A DNA stretch of 64,000 nt, taken from contig NZ_SHLX01000018.1 in the NCBI RefSeq assembly GCF_004764705.1, positions 100,242 through 164,241 of the forward strand. The letters run 5' to 3'. The notes beneath the pieces were generated by a model. It saw nothing but the letters and a program-made list of their open reading frames with translations, was not told the origin of the DNA and made no database searches. Within the stretch, counting starts at the first letter, position 1. Each line of letters starts with the position of its first letter. This DNA comes from Paenibacillus cymbidii (lineage in GTDB: Bacteria; Bacillota; Bacilli; Paenibacillales; NBRC-103111). This document shows positions 1 through 7,772 of this stretch, piece by piece. The position numbers and the translations under genes were made by a program.

Positions 1-216
1 GGCTAAAAAGTGAAAGGAGCACCGCAGCCGCCATTGGATGGTCCGTTTACATCCATACTATGAATTCTAACATAGGTGCAAAACATTCTTGCTTTATTCT
101 CAAGTTATTTATGGAGTGTGTAATTCAAAAGCCCCGTAAGCTTGCATATTGGCTCGAATTGCTGTAGTATTAAATTTCCGGTCAACGTTAAAGATCACAA
201 TACTTAGTTACACTGT

Positions 217-293
<77 letters not shown>

Positions 294-322
294 ACTTACA
301 ATTCTAGCTCGGCATATAGATC

Positions 323-365
323 AAAATGCCTTTAACCCGCTGAACGTGGATTAAGGGCATTTTTG
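323..365 (+). terminator. terminator after tRNA-fMet
   Basis: AAAATGCC(T)TTAA pairs with TTAA(G)GGCATTTT around a short loop, and a run of T follows on the plus strand. The stem is AT-flanked on both sides, so it may also work for the convergent minus-strand gene ending at 414. Confidence 0.75.
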
Positions 366-413
366 CGTTATCATATAATTTCGTGGCTCCTTGGGCAATA
401 GGAGCTCTGTCTA

Positions 414-776
414 TTATTTGTATAACACCTTGTCTACATTGTACTTAGCCTTATATTCGTTGATAATGTACGTCTCGTATATTTCTCTATGGACGGGATC
501 CTCGACTAAACAAACCTCGATTCTGATCACTTCCTCCCGCTTCTCTTTGATGACCGATACCGTATCCTCGAAATGCTTCTTGATTCTGGGTCTTAGCTTT
601 CGTGCCTTTCCAACGAATAGGAGTTCATCCTTATCATTGTAGAACATAAAAATCCCCGCTTTATCTCTTGGAATCAGAATGAAATCCGTAAACCCGTAAA
701 TATGGCTTAATTCAGGGGCCTTCTGTTTGTAAATCGTGACATCCGGAGTCGGAATCGTTATTTGTATCATGAACAT
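414..776 (-). CDS. GIY-YIG-like small nuclease-domain protein
   Basis: A 120-residue protein whose centre resembles the UvrC/GIY-YIG fold: a G-I-F strand (about residues 41-44), then L-L-F-V-G-K-A, a basic helix (RKLRPRIKKHF), and a late E..Y..N..KAKYN segment where family members keep the metal-binding Glu and a conserved Asn. Stand-alone proteins of this type are common and mostly uncharacterised; a DNA nicking role is possible but not shown. The classic Tyr of GIY is replaced by Phe and YIG by FVG, so activity is uncertain. Start choice is open between the first ATG and an ATG two codons later; a weak purine-rich GAGAG precedes both. It converges on the tRNA terminator. Confidence 0.6.
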   Translation of the reverse strand: MFMIQITIPTPDVTIYKQKAPELSHIYGFTDFILIPRDKAGIFMFYNDKDELLFVGKARKLRPRIKKHFEDTVSVIKEKREEVIRIEVCLVEDPVHREIYETYIINEYKAKYNVDKVLYK

Positions 777-876
777 TCACTCTCTTTTCTGCGTCATTGT
801 TATTTTCAGTTCGGCATCGAACAGATTGCGGGCAATACAAGCGCTTTGCAAGTTTTAAGAAAAAAATTTTTCGCCG

Positions 877-1356
877 TCACTTATGGTACGGTCGTCCCTT
901 CATAATTGTAAACCCCCGATAAACCTGCTCCACGAGCACTACTCTCAACAATTGATGCGGGTAAGTAATTCTTCCAAAGGATAATTGAAAATCGGCGCGG
1001 CGGAGGACATCCGGGGAGAGGCCAAGCGAGCCGCCGATGACGAAGGCGAGCTGGCTGCGGCCATAGGTGCCGAGGCGGCTCATATGGTCGGCGAGCTCCT
1101 CCGAGGAGAGCAGCTTGCCGTCGATGGCCATGGCGATGACGTACGCGTCAGGCTTCAGCTGCGCCAGGATGCGCTCACCCTCGCGGGCGATGACCTGCCG
1201 CTCTTCCGCCGCGCTGAGCGTGTCGGGCGTTTTGTCGTCGGCGACTTCGACGATCTGCACTTTGGCATAGGGAGCGAGCCGCTTCATATATTCGGCAATG
1301 CCGTCGGCCCAGTACTTCTCCTTGAGCTTGCCGACGGCGACGATGGTAATGTTCAT
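877..1356 (-). CDS. rlmH: 23S rRNA (pseudouridine1915-N3)-methyltransferase RlmH
   Basis: A 159-residue SPOUT-class methyltransferase, the usual length of the family. It methylates N3 of pseudouridine 1915 in helix 69 of 23S rRNA on assembled 70S ribosomes, using S-adenosylmethionine. The N terminus MNITIVAVGKLKEKYW, the cofactor-loop segment FVIGGSLGLS and the C-terminal run S-F-G-R-I-T-Y-P-H-Q-L-L-R ending in RPYHK are diagnostic. In B. subtilis the orthologue (yydA) is also found in the walRK neighbourhood. The ATG at 1356 gives the expected N terminus. Confidence 0.95.
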   Translation of the reverse strand: MNITIVAVGKLKEKYWADGIAEYMKRLAPYAKVQIVEVADDKTPDTLSAAEERQVIAREGERILAQLKPDAYVIAMAIDGKLLSSEELADHMSRLGTYGRSQLAFVIGGSLGLSPDVLRRADFQLSFGRITYPHQLLRVVLVEQVYRGFTIMKGRPYHK

Positions 1357-1389
1357 ACGAGCAAGATGCCTCCGTGCGAAATCTTGGGA

Positions 1390-1980
1390 TTAGCGCGTAT
1401 ACCGGGCCTCCAGCTTGCGGCCCATGAACCAGATCACGACGAGCATAACAGCGACGAGCACCAGCTTCCACGGCGTCTTGAGCAGGTTGCCAAGGTCGTG
1501 GCCGGCCAGCGACACGATCAGGATCATGATCGCCTTGCCGAGCAAGGTGGCAATAAGGAACACCCGCACGGGCAGCTTGGAGATGCCCGCTACGATGTTG
1601 ACGAACGCCGAAGGCGTAAACGGAAAACAAGCCAACACGAACACCGGCGTAAAACCGCGATGTTCGACCCACTCGATAAATTTCTTCGTGCGCGGGTACT
1701 TACGCTCCACGAAACCGCGGAACCGCCCGCCGAACCGGCGGAAAAACAAGAATACGCACATCGCCCCGGCCACTACGCCGATCCAGGACAATAGCGCGCC
1801 CTCCCACAGACCGTAAGCGTTGACGTTGGCAATCACGATCGCAATCAACGGCAGGATCGGCAGGAACGCCTCCACGAACGTGGCCACAATGCCGGGCAAG
1901 GGCCCCAGCGCCTCATACCGATTCAATATATGCTGCACGTCCTCCCAGGACATGCCGGAAATCGTATCGATCCAACTCAT
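1390..1980 (-). CDS. TVP38/TMEM64 (VTT-domain) membrane protein
   Basis: An integral membrane protein of about 196 residues of the VTT/SNARE-associated (TVP38, DedA-related) group. Features are an early hydrophobic pair with the F-V-E-A-F-L-P-I-L-P re-entrant motif, then V.AG...F.F.RR.G, a basic cytosolic patch (RKYPRTKKFIEWVEHRG), a second P-F-T-P-S-A-F-N-I-AG re-entrant motif and a C-terminal transmembrane helix. DedA-family relatives act as lipid or phosphate carriers or scramblases; the substrate here is unknown. An in-frame GTG at 1995 would add five residues, but AAAGGTGA lies about 11 nt before the ATG at 1980, which I prefer. It starts a possible two-gene unit with rlmH, 33 bp downstream. 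Confidence 0.8.
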   Translation of the reverse strand: MSWIDTISGMSWEDVQHILNRYEALGPLPGIVATFVEAFLPILPLIAIVIANVNAYGLWEGALLSWIGVVAGAMCVFLFFRRFGGRFRGFVERKYPRTKKFIEWVEHRGFTPVFVLACFPFTPSAFVNIVAGISKLPVRVFLIATLLGKAIMILIVSLAGHDLGNLLKTPWKLVLVAVMLVVIWFMGRKLEARYTR

Positions 1981-2221
1981 TCTGGAACCATTCACCTTTC
2001 CACAGGGCTGCGCTCGTTCGGGCTTGTACGCTTGCTGGCAGCAAACGGGCGCCCCAACGATTCCCGATCAACTTTAACTATACTGGCTCAATCTGGATAA
2101 AGCAAACGGCGTGACAGGCCGTCGCAACTTTTGCCCGCCGCCGGCGCGATTCCTAGCGAACCGGGACGAGACATGGCGCATAGGCTAATGTAACGGGTGC
2201 TTTGACGAAGGGGGCGACGCC

Positions 2222-2845
2222 ATGGCCTTGTTTCAATTGCCGGTTGCGATCCAGTCGCATGTGTTCAAATCGGGCGAGACCGCGATCTATTATCCGCGCA
2301 TCGTCGGCTTGCCGGACCGGCAGGCGGAGGAGCGGATGAATCGCGCCATCAACCAGACGGTGCTGTCGCTGCAGCAAGAGCAGCTCAACACGCTGCCCGG
2401 CGCGCCGGAACAAATGACCGGCCACTTCGAGATCAAAACCAACGAACGCGGCATCCTCAGCATTCTGTTCACCAACTATGCTTACGCTCCACATATGGCC
2501 CACGGCAACACGGTGGCCAAATCGCTTACGTTCGACACCCGGACCGGCGCGATCGACACGCTCGCCAGTTTGTTCCAGCCGAACGCGAATTATGTCGCCA
2601 AGCTGTCCGCCATCGTCGCCGAACAAATCAAACGCCGCGAAATTCCGCTGTTGAACGGCTTCCAGCACATATCGCCGCAGCAGCCATTTTACCTTGCGGA
2701 CAAGTCGCTTGTCCTGTACTACCCGCTTTACGAGCTGTCGCCTTACTACGTCGGCTTCCCGATGTTTCCGATCCCGGTCTACGACATACTCGATATCGCC
2801 GCCGAACAAGGCCCGCTCGATCGGCTCGCCGCAGATATCGCTTAA
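2222..2845 (+). CDS. DUF4163/DUF3298 (RsiV-like) domain protein
   Basis: A 207-residue protein related to the DUF4163-DUF3298 module found in the RsiV anti-sigma ectodomain and in peptidoglycan deacetylase PdaC. An N-terminal half (YYPRIVGLPD, N.AI...V..L) is followed by the DUF3298 signature with YAYAPHMAHG, the SLTFDTRTGAI.TLASLF segment, the F.L....LVLYY..YEL.PYY.G.P.F.IP block and the closing I. Unlike most relatives it has no signal peptide or membrane helix, so it would be cytosolic as encoded. An AAGGGGGCG ribosome-binding site lies about 7 nt upstream of the ATG. It is one of few plus-strand genes left of oriC. Function unknown. Confidence 0.75.
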   Translation: MALFQLPVAIQSHVFKSGETAIYYPRIVGLPDRQAEERMNRAINQTVLSLQQEQLNTLPGAPEQMTGHFEIKTNERGILSILFTNYAYAPHMAHGNTVAKSLTFDTRTGAIDTLASLFQPNANYVAKLSAIVAEQIKRREIPLLNGFQHISPQQPFYLADKSLVLYYPLYELSPYYVGFPMFPIPVYDILDIAAEQGPLDRLAADIA

Positions 2846-2973
2846 CTTTACTGATACGAATCAACCCGGCGCTGCGTTGCAACGGCGGTTTCCAACCTTC
2901 AAAAAAAGGCTGCCTGCCACCAACCTTCCGGTGGACAAGACAACCCTTCTGCATAAACAATTGAGCAAGCAAG

Positions 2974-3183
2974 CTATACGACCAGAAATCGCCCTTCGCA
3001 CGAGCAATCCCGTTCTTCGCAGCGAACCGGCGGCTTCCACGCGCGGAACGTCACGTCACGCAAGTCGACGATGTCCGGCGCTTCCTCGTACTCATCCACG
3101 AACCGGTCGATCGCGATTTCCACATGATCCTTGCATACGACATACATCTGCTGCCAATCCCACCCGATTCTGTTGTTGTCCAT
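2974..3183 (-). CDS. CxxH/CxxC small protein
   Basis: A small protein of 69 residues that starts MDNNRIGWDWQQMYVVCKDH. It carries a C-x-x-H pair near the N terminus and two further Cys pairs near the C terminus (VRCEERDCSCEG), an arrangement expected to bind a metal such as zinc. It matches my recollection of the uncharacterised CxxH/CxxC family of Bacillales. The reading frame stays open 26 codons further upstream, but GAGGGG sits 8 nt before the ATG at 3183 and the extra N terminus is Arg-rich and family-unlike, so I use 3183. It follows htrA by about 90 bp on the same strand and may be cotranscribed. Confidence 0.75.
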   Translation of the reverse strand: MDNNRIGWDWQQMYVVCKDHVEIAIDRFVDEYEEAPDIVDLRDVTFRAWKPPVRCEERDCSCEGRFLVV

Positions 3184-3275
3184 TCGTGGTCCCCTCGCCG
3201 ACCGTCCGGCTGTCCGCAACCCAAGCCCATCCCGCCGCCGCCGCCGAACGGTGTCGATCAAACGCTCCGACCCGT

Positions 3276-4493
3276 TTACTTGTCGGTCAGCTCGCCGAGC
3301 GTCAGGTTGACGCTTGCTTTTTTGCCGGCGCGGTAATAGGTGACGGCGATTTTGTCGCCGATCTTCTTGTCGTAGTACAAGTACTTGCGCAGCGCGATCG
3401 TCCCCGAGATCGGCTTGCCGTCCAGCTCGATGATGACGTCGTTCATCTTCAGCCCCGCCTCTTTGGCCGGACCGGTCGTGTCCAGCACGATGACGCCCGC
3501 CTTGACGGACTCCGGCAGCTTCAGCACTTCCAGCCCGCTCGTGAACGACTGCAAATCCGCAGGCGTAATGCCGATGTACGGCCGCTTCACTTTCTTGTCG
3601 CGGACAAGCGTGTCGAGAATCGGCTTTGCCTGGTTGCTCGGAATCGCGAACCCCAGTCCTTCCACGCCGGTGTCGGCATATTTCAAGCTGTTGATCCCGA
3701 TCACCTGGCCGTCCAAATTGACCAGCGCCCCGCCGCTATTGCCCTGATTGATCGCCGCGTCGGTCTGGATGACTTCCATCTCCCAGTCGGCTTCCCCATC
3801 GGACGCGAGCGACACCGGAATCGTTCGCTTCGGCCAACTGATGATACCCGCCGTCACTGACTGCGACAGCTCCAGCCCCAGCGGATTGCCGATCGCAATG
3901 ACCGATTGCCCCGCCTTGAGCGAATCCGAATCGCCAAAGTCCGCGACCGTCTTGATGCCGCCGGCATCCGTCTCCAGCACCGCCAGATCGGTCATCCGAT
4001 CGCTGCCGACCAACGACGCCTTGCGGCGATCGCCGTTCGACAAAATCACTTCGTAGCTCGTGCCGCCTTCCACCACGTGGTTGTTCGTTACGATTCGCGC
4101 TTTATCCCCCGTCTTCTGGAAAATAACGCCCGAACCGATGCCCATCCCTTTCACTTTATCCTTGTCCTGGAATGTGCTCACGACGCTGACGACCGCCGGC
4201 CCCACCTTGGCGGCGGCGTCGACGGCGCGGTCGCGGTTGTCGGCGGCCGTCGTGCCCTTGGCCGGCACCGGACTCGGAGCCGCCTCCGGCTGCGTGCCGC
4301 CGCCGTGCAGCTGGATCGCGCCGCTCACGCTCAGCGCCCAGAACAACACCAGCATGAGAAGGGCACCGCCGGCACCGGCGATGAGCAAGGAAGGGAATGT
4401 CCCCGTTCGCTGCCACGACCGAAAGCCAGGGGAAGCGCCGCGACTCCATTTGGACACCTTGGTTGAATAAAAATCGTCGCGAAACAAGCTCAT
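3276..4493 (-). CDS. membrane-anchored HtrA-type serine protease (YycK/HtrC-like)
   Basis: A trypsin-like quality-control protease of about 405 residues. The order is a short cytosolic N terminus, one membrane anchor at about 34-58, a Pro/Ala linker, a chymotrypsin-fold domain with triad His139 (TNNHVVEGG), Asp169 (DRMTDLAVLE) and Ser253 (NQGNSGGALV), and one PDZ domain at about 300-395. The active site faces outside, where it would degrade misfolded envelope proteins. The wal locus of bacilli often ends with such a gene (yycK); here a plus-strand gene separates it from walJ. The ATG at 4493 has GGGAGAG at good spacing; the frame extends 11 codons upstream without a better site. Confidence 0.92.
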   Translation of the reverse strand: MSLFRDDFYSTKVSKWSRGASPGFRSWQRTGTFPSLLIAGAGGALLMLVLFWALSVSGAIQLHGGGTQPEAAPSPVPAKGTTAADNRDRAVDAAAKVGPAVVSVVSTFQDKDKVKGMGIGSGVIFQKTGDKARIVTNNHVVEGGTSYEVILSNGDRRKASLVGSDRMTDLAVLETDAGGIKTVADFGDSDSLKAGQSVIAIGNPLGLELSQSVTAGIISWPKRTIPVSLASDGEADWEMEVIQTDAAINQGNSGGALVNLDGQVIGINSLKYADTGVEGLGFAIPSNQAKPILDTLVRDKKVKRPYIGITPADLQSFTSGLEVLKLPESVKAGVIVLDTTGPAKEAGLKMNDVIIELDGKPISGTIALRKYLYYDKKIGDKIAVTYYRAGKKASVNLTLGELTDK

Positions 4494-4702
4494 CCCGCGC
4501 TCTCTCCCTTCATCGCCGCCGGTCACACGACACGAGCCGCACTTTCGTATTTTCCCAATCGCCGGTCAAAAGCAAGAAGCAATTCCGATCGCGATCGGAA
4601 TGTTTTTTCCAATACGTGCCTACAATAGTAACATACCCAATTTACGTCGCGGTCAAGCCTGCCGCGCCCAAAGCGCACCGCCGAAAGGAGCGTCCGAACG
4701 CC

Positions 4703-4909
4703 ATGAACCGTCTCTTGTCGCCCATGGAACAAGTCGAACTGGTGGCCAAGCTCGCCGACCTGAAAGATCAGCACTACCGCAGCCTGCTCATGATCGGCGT
4801 CCTGACCGAACTGTTGGTCGAGAAAGGCATCTGCTCCAAGGACGAACTGGAAGCCAAAGCGGCCATGCTCGACTCGCTCAGTCTTCCGCCAGCACATCCC
4901 ATTTCGTAG
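4703..4909 (+). CDS. small hypothetical protein
   Basis: A 68-residue acidic, helix-rich protein (MNRLLSPMEQVELVAKLADL...) with no signal peptide or membrane helix. I do not recognise the family. A strong AAAGGAG lies 13 nt before the ATG, further than usual; an internal ATG eight codons in is an alternative start. The last 32 bases overlap the 3' end of walJ on the opposite strand, so the two transcripts are complementary at their ends. Codon use is like the neighbours and the sequence is not repetitive, which supports it being real. Confidence 0.65.
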   Translation: MNRLLSPMEQVELVAKLADLKDQHYRSLLMIGVLTELLVEKGICSKDELEAKAAMLDSLSLPPAHPIS

Positions 4910-5684
4910 GCCGGTCGTAGTAAGTATCCATCAGCTGAAACACGCGCTCCTTGATCGTAATGCCATGATCGCGCAAAATATTGGCCACCGTCATCCGCGC
5001 CAAGTCCATCATGTTGTGGTCCCGGCTCAGATGCGCGAGATACACCCGCTTCGTCCGGCCGCTCAGGATGTCGCACAGCGCCTCCCCTGCCGCTTCATTG
5101 GACAAGTGCCCGATGTCGCTCAGGATGCGCTGCTTGATGTGCCAGGGGTATCTGCCCATGCGCAGCATCCCCACGTCGTGGTTCGACTCCAGCACCAACA
5201 CGTCCGAATCGGCGATCGCGTCGCGCACCTTCTGGCTCATGTAGCCAAGGTCGGTCGCTAAGCTCAGCTTCTCCGTACCGTCGCGGAAGCAATAACCGAC
5301 CGGCTCGACCGCATCGTGCGAAATGCCGAACGACTCGATCTGCATCGAGCCGATTTCGACCTGCGCGCCGGTCGGCAGAATGCACCGCTTGGCGGCGACA
5401 ATTTCGCCGATATGCTTGTCCAGCTGCTTCCACGTCTTTTCGTTGGCGTAGACGGGCAAGTTGTACTTGCGCGCCAGCGCGCCAATGCCTTTGATATGAT
5501 CCGAATGCTCGTGCGTCACCAGGATCGCCTGCAGCACGGCCGCGTCAAGCTCCCGCTCCTCCAGCAGCTGAACGACCCGCTTCGCCGGCAATCCGGCGTC
5601 GACGAGCACATACGTTTCCCCATTGCCGACAACCGTCGCGTTGCCCGTCGATCCACTCGACAGGTTCGTAAACCGCAATCCCAT
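4878..5684 (-). CDS. walJ: metallo-beta-lactamase-fold exonuclease WalJ (YycJ)
   Basis: A 268-residue metallo-beta-lactamase-fold hydrolase. The TH-x-H-x-D-H metal motif reads THEHSDH, after an N-terminal SSGSTGNATVVG strand; later ligands appear in SHD, D-L-G and HLSRDHN. In B. subtilis YycJ is a 5'-3' DNA exonuclease linked to mismatch repair and sits at the end of the walRKHIJ operon, as here. The ATG at 5684 has GGAGGA about 12 nt upstream; the frame remains open far upstream but that part overlaps yycI and is not family-like. The gap to yycI is 31 bp, so cotranscription is expected. Confidence 0.92.
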   Translation of the reverse strand: MGLRFTNLSSGSTGNATVVGNGETYVLVDAGLPAKRVVQLLEERELDAAVLQAILVTHEHSDHIKGIGALARKYNLPVYANEKTWKQLDKHIGEIVAAKRCILPTGAQVEIGSMQIESFGISHDAVEPVGYCFRDGTEKLSLATDLGYMSQKVRDAIADSDVLVLESNHDVGMLRMGRYPWHIKQRILSDIGHLSNEAAGEALCDILSGRTKRVYLAHLSRDHNMMDLARMTVANILRDHGITIKERVFQLMDTYYDRPTKWDVLAED

Positions 5685-5715
5685 GTAGGTTTCGTTCCTC
5701 CACTTGCGCTCCCGC

Positions 5716-6453
5716 TTACTTGACCTGCGATTGCAAGCCTTCGATTTCCCCGTTGTACGCCTTGATATAGATCGGATTGCCTTCCGCCAGCAGCACCCGC
5801 CAATAAGGGAGCAGCACTTGCGTTTCCGAATCGTATTGCTGGCCGTGATAACCCAGCTTGATGTCGGTGATGATCGAGCCGTCCGGTATTTTCTCCGCCA
5901 GCGCGCGGATGGCCGTATACGCGGAAATGACCTTCTGCTCCTTCTGTTCCCCTCCTGATTGTACTTCAACATAGGTCTGTTTGTAACCCGAAATTTCCCC
6001 TCCGGAGACAAACAGTTGCAGCGTCGCATCAAACAGCGGCACATTCTGCTCGTTCTGGTGCAGCACGTACACGATCTCGGTGCTGATCGCCGGATCCGCG
6101 CTGTAAAGTGCGGCATGCGGCACCTTCGCTTTGGCCAGCAGGTCGCGGAACCCGCTCTTGCCCGGCATGCCGCTGACGCGCAGCGGCGTAGTCAAAGCGA
6201 CGACCGCCGGGTTGCGGCTCTTCTCGTCCACCTTCACCGTCAGCTGCTTCATCAGCGGCGTTTCCTCCGGCACTTTCGTCAGCACGCGGATGCTTTTGCT
6301 CTCGAGCAGCTTGTTCGTCTCTTCGATCAAACTCTTCTTGTCGGCGGCCGAGGTGGATTGGTCGAACCGCACGGCCCACAGCTGATACCCGAGAAGCACG
6401 TTCAGGAAGAAGAACGAAACGATCAATATCGTTTTGGCGCGGCTCCAATCCAC
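5716..6453 (-). CDS. walI: two-component system regulatory protein YycI (WalI)
   Basis: A membrane-anchored regulator of WalK of about 245 residues. The family N terminus (M)DWSRAKTILIVSFFFLN places a single transmembrane helix at about 8-28, followed by an extracellular domain of the YycI fold. With YycH it forms a complex that tunes WalK kinase activity. A GTG start at 6453 is chosen because GGGGGTGA lies 7 nt upstream and this start aligns with the family; a longer reading frame up to 6528 would run into yycH. It lies 32 bp after yycH and 31 bp before walJ. Confidence 0.92.
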   Translation of the reverse strand: MDWSRAKTILIVSFFFLNVLLGYQLWAVRFDQSTSAADKKSLIEETNKLLESKSIRVLTKVPEETPLMKQLTVKVDEKSRNPAVVALTTPLRVSGMPGKSGFRDLLAKAKVPHAALYSADPAISTEIVYVLHQNEQNVPLFDATLQLFVSGGEISGYKQTYVEVQSGGEQKEQKVISAYTAIRALAEKIPDGSIITDIKLGYHGQQYDSETQVLLPYWRVLLAEGNPIYIKAYNGEIEGLQSQVK

Positions 6454-6485
6454 CTGGCATTCACCCCCGACTTTTTGAACTTCCT

Positions 6486-7772
6486 CTAAAGAAAATCGTA
6501 CGTGCCGTCGCGTAGTTCTACTGCCCACCGCGGCATCAGTTCCACGGTTTGGTCGATGACGCTCGCCTGGTAGGCAGGGAACACGGCGACGACGTTGAAC
6601 CGCTTGCCGTAAGCCAACAGCATATCGTCCAGCGCTTTGCCTCCGGGCAGGGTGACGTCCGTTTTGGCCGCGCCTTTGCCGTCGAGATTAATCAACGAAC
6701 GCTCGTAGCTGGAAACGACGCCCTTCTGCAGCGACACCTTGATATAGCCGAACTGCGACGGATATGCATTGATAATCGGCATGCTGTCGACATACTGCCG
6801 GAACAGGAACGTCTGCGTCCCGACCGCCGTCTTCGGCGTCAACCGGCTGTACAGGAACGTGCCGTTCCAGCCGCCGTGCTGGTTGATGTACTGAATCGCC
6901 GACACCAGGTTCTCCCGGCTGTCGCTGCGGCTCTCGACCGACGTGAAAATCGGATCCGTGTAACTGAGCCAGTGCTGGTCGCCGCGAATTTGCAGCCCTT
7001 TTTTGCCGTCGGTGTAGATTTGGGTACCGTCCCGTTCCAGCAGGAACCGCGTCATCTCCGGATCGACGAACAAGCTGCGCTTGAGCTGCTCCGACGTAAA
7101 CTGCGTGTACGCCATCTTCACCGCGATCGCCGTAATCGGATCGTCGGGCAAATAGTAGTCGCCGTTGTCGCTGTGGTACGTGGGCAAATAGGCGCCAAGT
7201 CCGACGTACTTCTCCACGTCCTTGGCCGTCACGTCCGCTTTGACCGCTTCGTACATGATCTGCGGGTTGTCGGTGAAGAAGAACGTCTTCACCTCTTCCT
7301 TGCCCGGGTTCATATACATCCAGATGCGGGTAATCAGGTCGTTGTCGAGCGGCACGTCTTCCTTGATCGGCACGATGCTCTGCAGCGCGTGCAGCGGGAT
7401 GCCCTCCTTGAAGCGCACCTCGAAGCCCGGCTGGTTGTTGCGCACGTCTTCCCAGTTGACGGTGCTGCCGATCAGCCCCGTTTTGCGCAGGCCCTCGAAG
7501 CTCCGCTTCCTGATGAAATCGTCGAAGATCATGTGGTAAAACTGATGATTCACAGGCAGCAACGTATGCTTCTTCGCGCCAAAATGCAGGACAATTTCCT
7601 CGGGAAACAACACTTCCTCCAGCTCCGCCTGGGTGCCGCTCAACTGGGTTTCCACATAATCGGTCGGCGTGACCATATCGAATTTGGGCGAGCTGTACGC
7701 CAGGAAGTAGCTTTGCACCAGCGATGCGACGACAAGCGCAGTGAGCGCGAATGATTTGAATTTCTCCATCAT
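6486..7772 (-). CDS. walH: two-component system regulatory protein YycH (WalH)
   Basis: A 428-residue single-pass membrane protein: an N-terminal signal anchor (residues 4-24) and a large extracellular YycH domain beginning near the DMVTPTDYVETQ segment. It partners with YycI to regulate the WalK sensor at the division site. Its ATG overlaps the walK stop codon (ATGA), which implies translational coupling. Length and composition are normal for the family. Confidence 0.92.
   Translation of the reverse strand: MMEKFKSFALTALVVASLVQSYFLAYSSPKFDMVTPTDYVETQLSGTQAELEEVLFPEEIVLHFGAKKHTLLPVNHQFYHMIFDDFIRKRSFEGLRKTGLIGSTVNWEDVRNNQPGFEVRFKEGIPLHALQSIVPIKEDVPLDNDLITRIWMYMNPGKEEVKTFFFTDNPQIMYEAVKADVTAKDVEKYVGLGAYLPTYHSDNGDYYLPDDPITAIAVKMAYTQFTSEQLKRSLFVDPEMTRFLLERDGTQIYTDGKKGLQIRGDQHWLSYTDPIFTSVESRSDSRENLVSAIQYINQHGGWNGTFLYSRLTPKTAVGTQTFLFRQYVDSMPIINAYPSQFGYIKVSLQKGVVSSYERSLINLDGKGAAKTDVTLPGGKALDDMLLAYGKRFNVVAVFPAYQASVIDQTVELMPRWAVELRDGTYDFL

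Noticed and set aside
985..1794. Long plus-strand frame opposite rlmH and the VTT gene
   Set aside because: Arg/His/Asp-rich translation typical of the complementary strand of GC-rich genes; no ribosome-binding site and two well-supported genes on the other strand.
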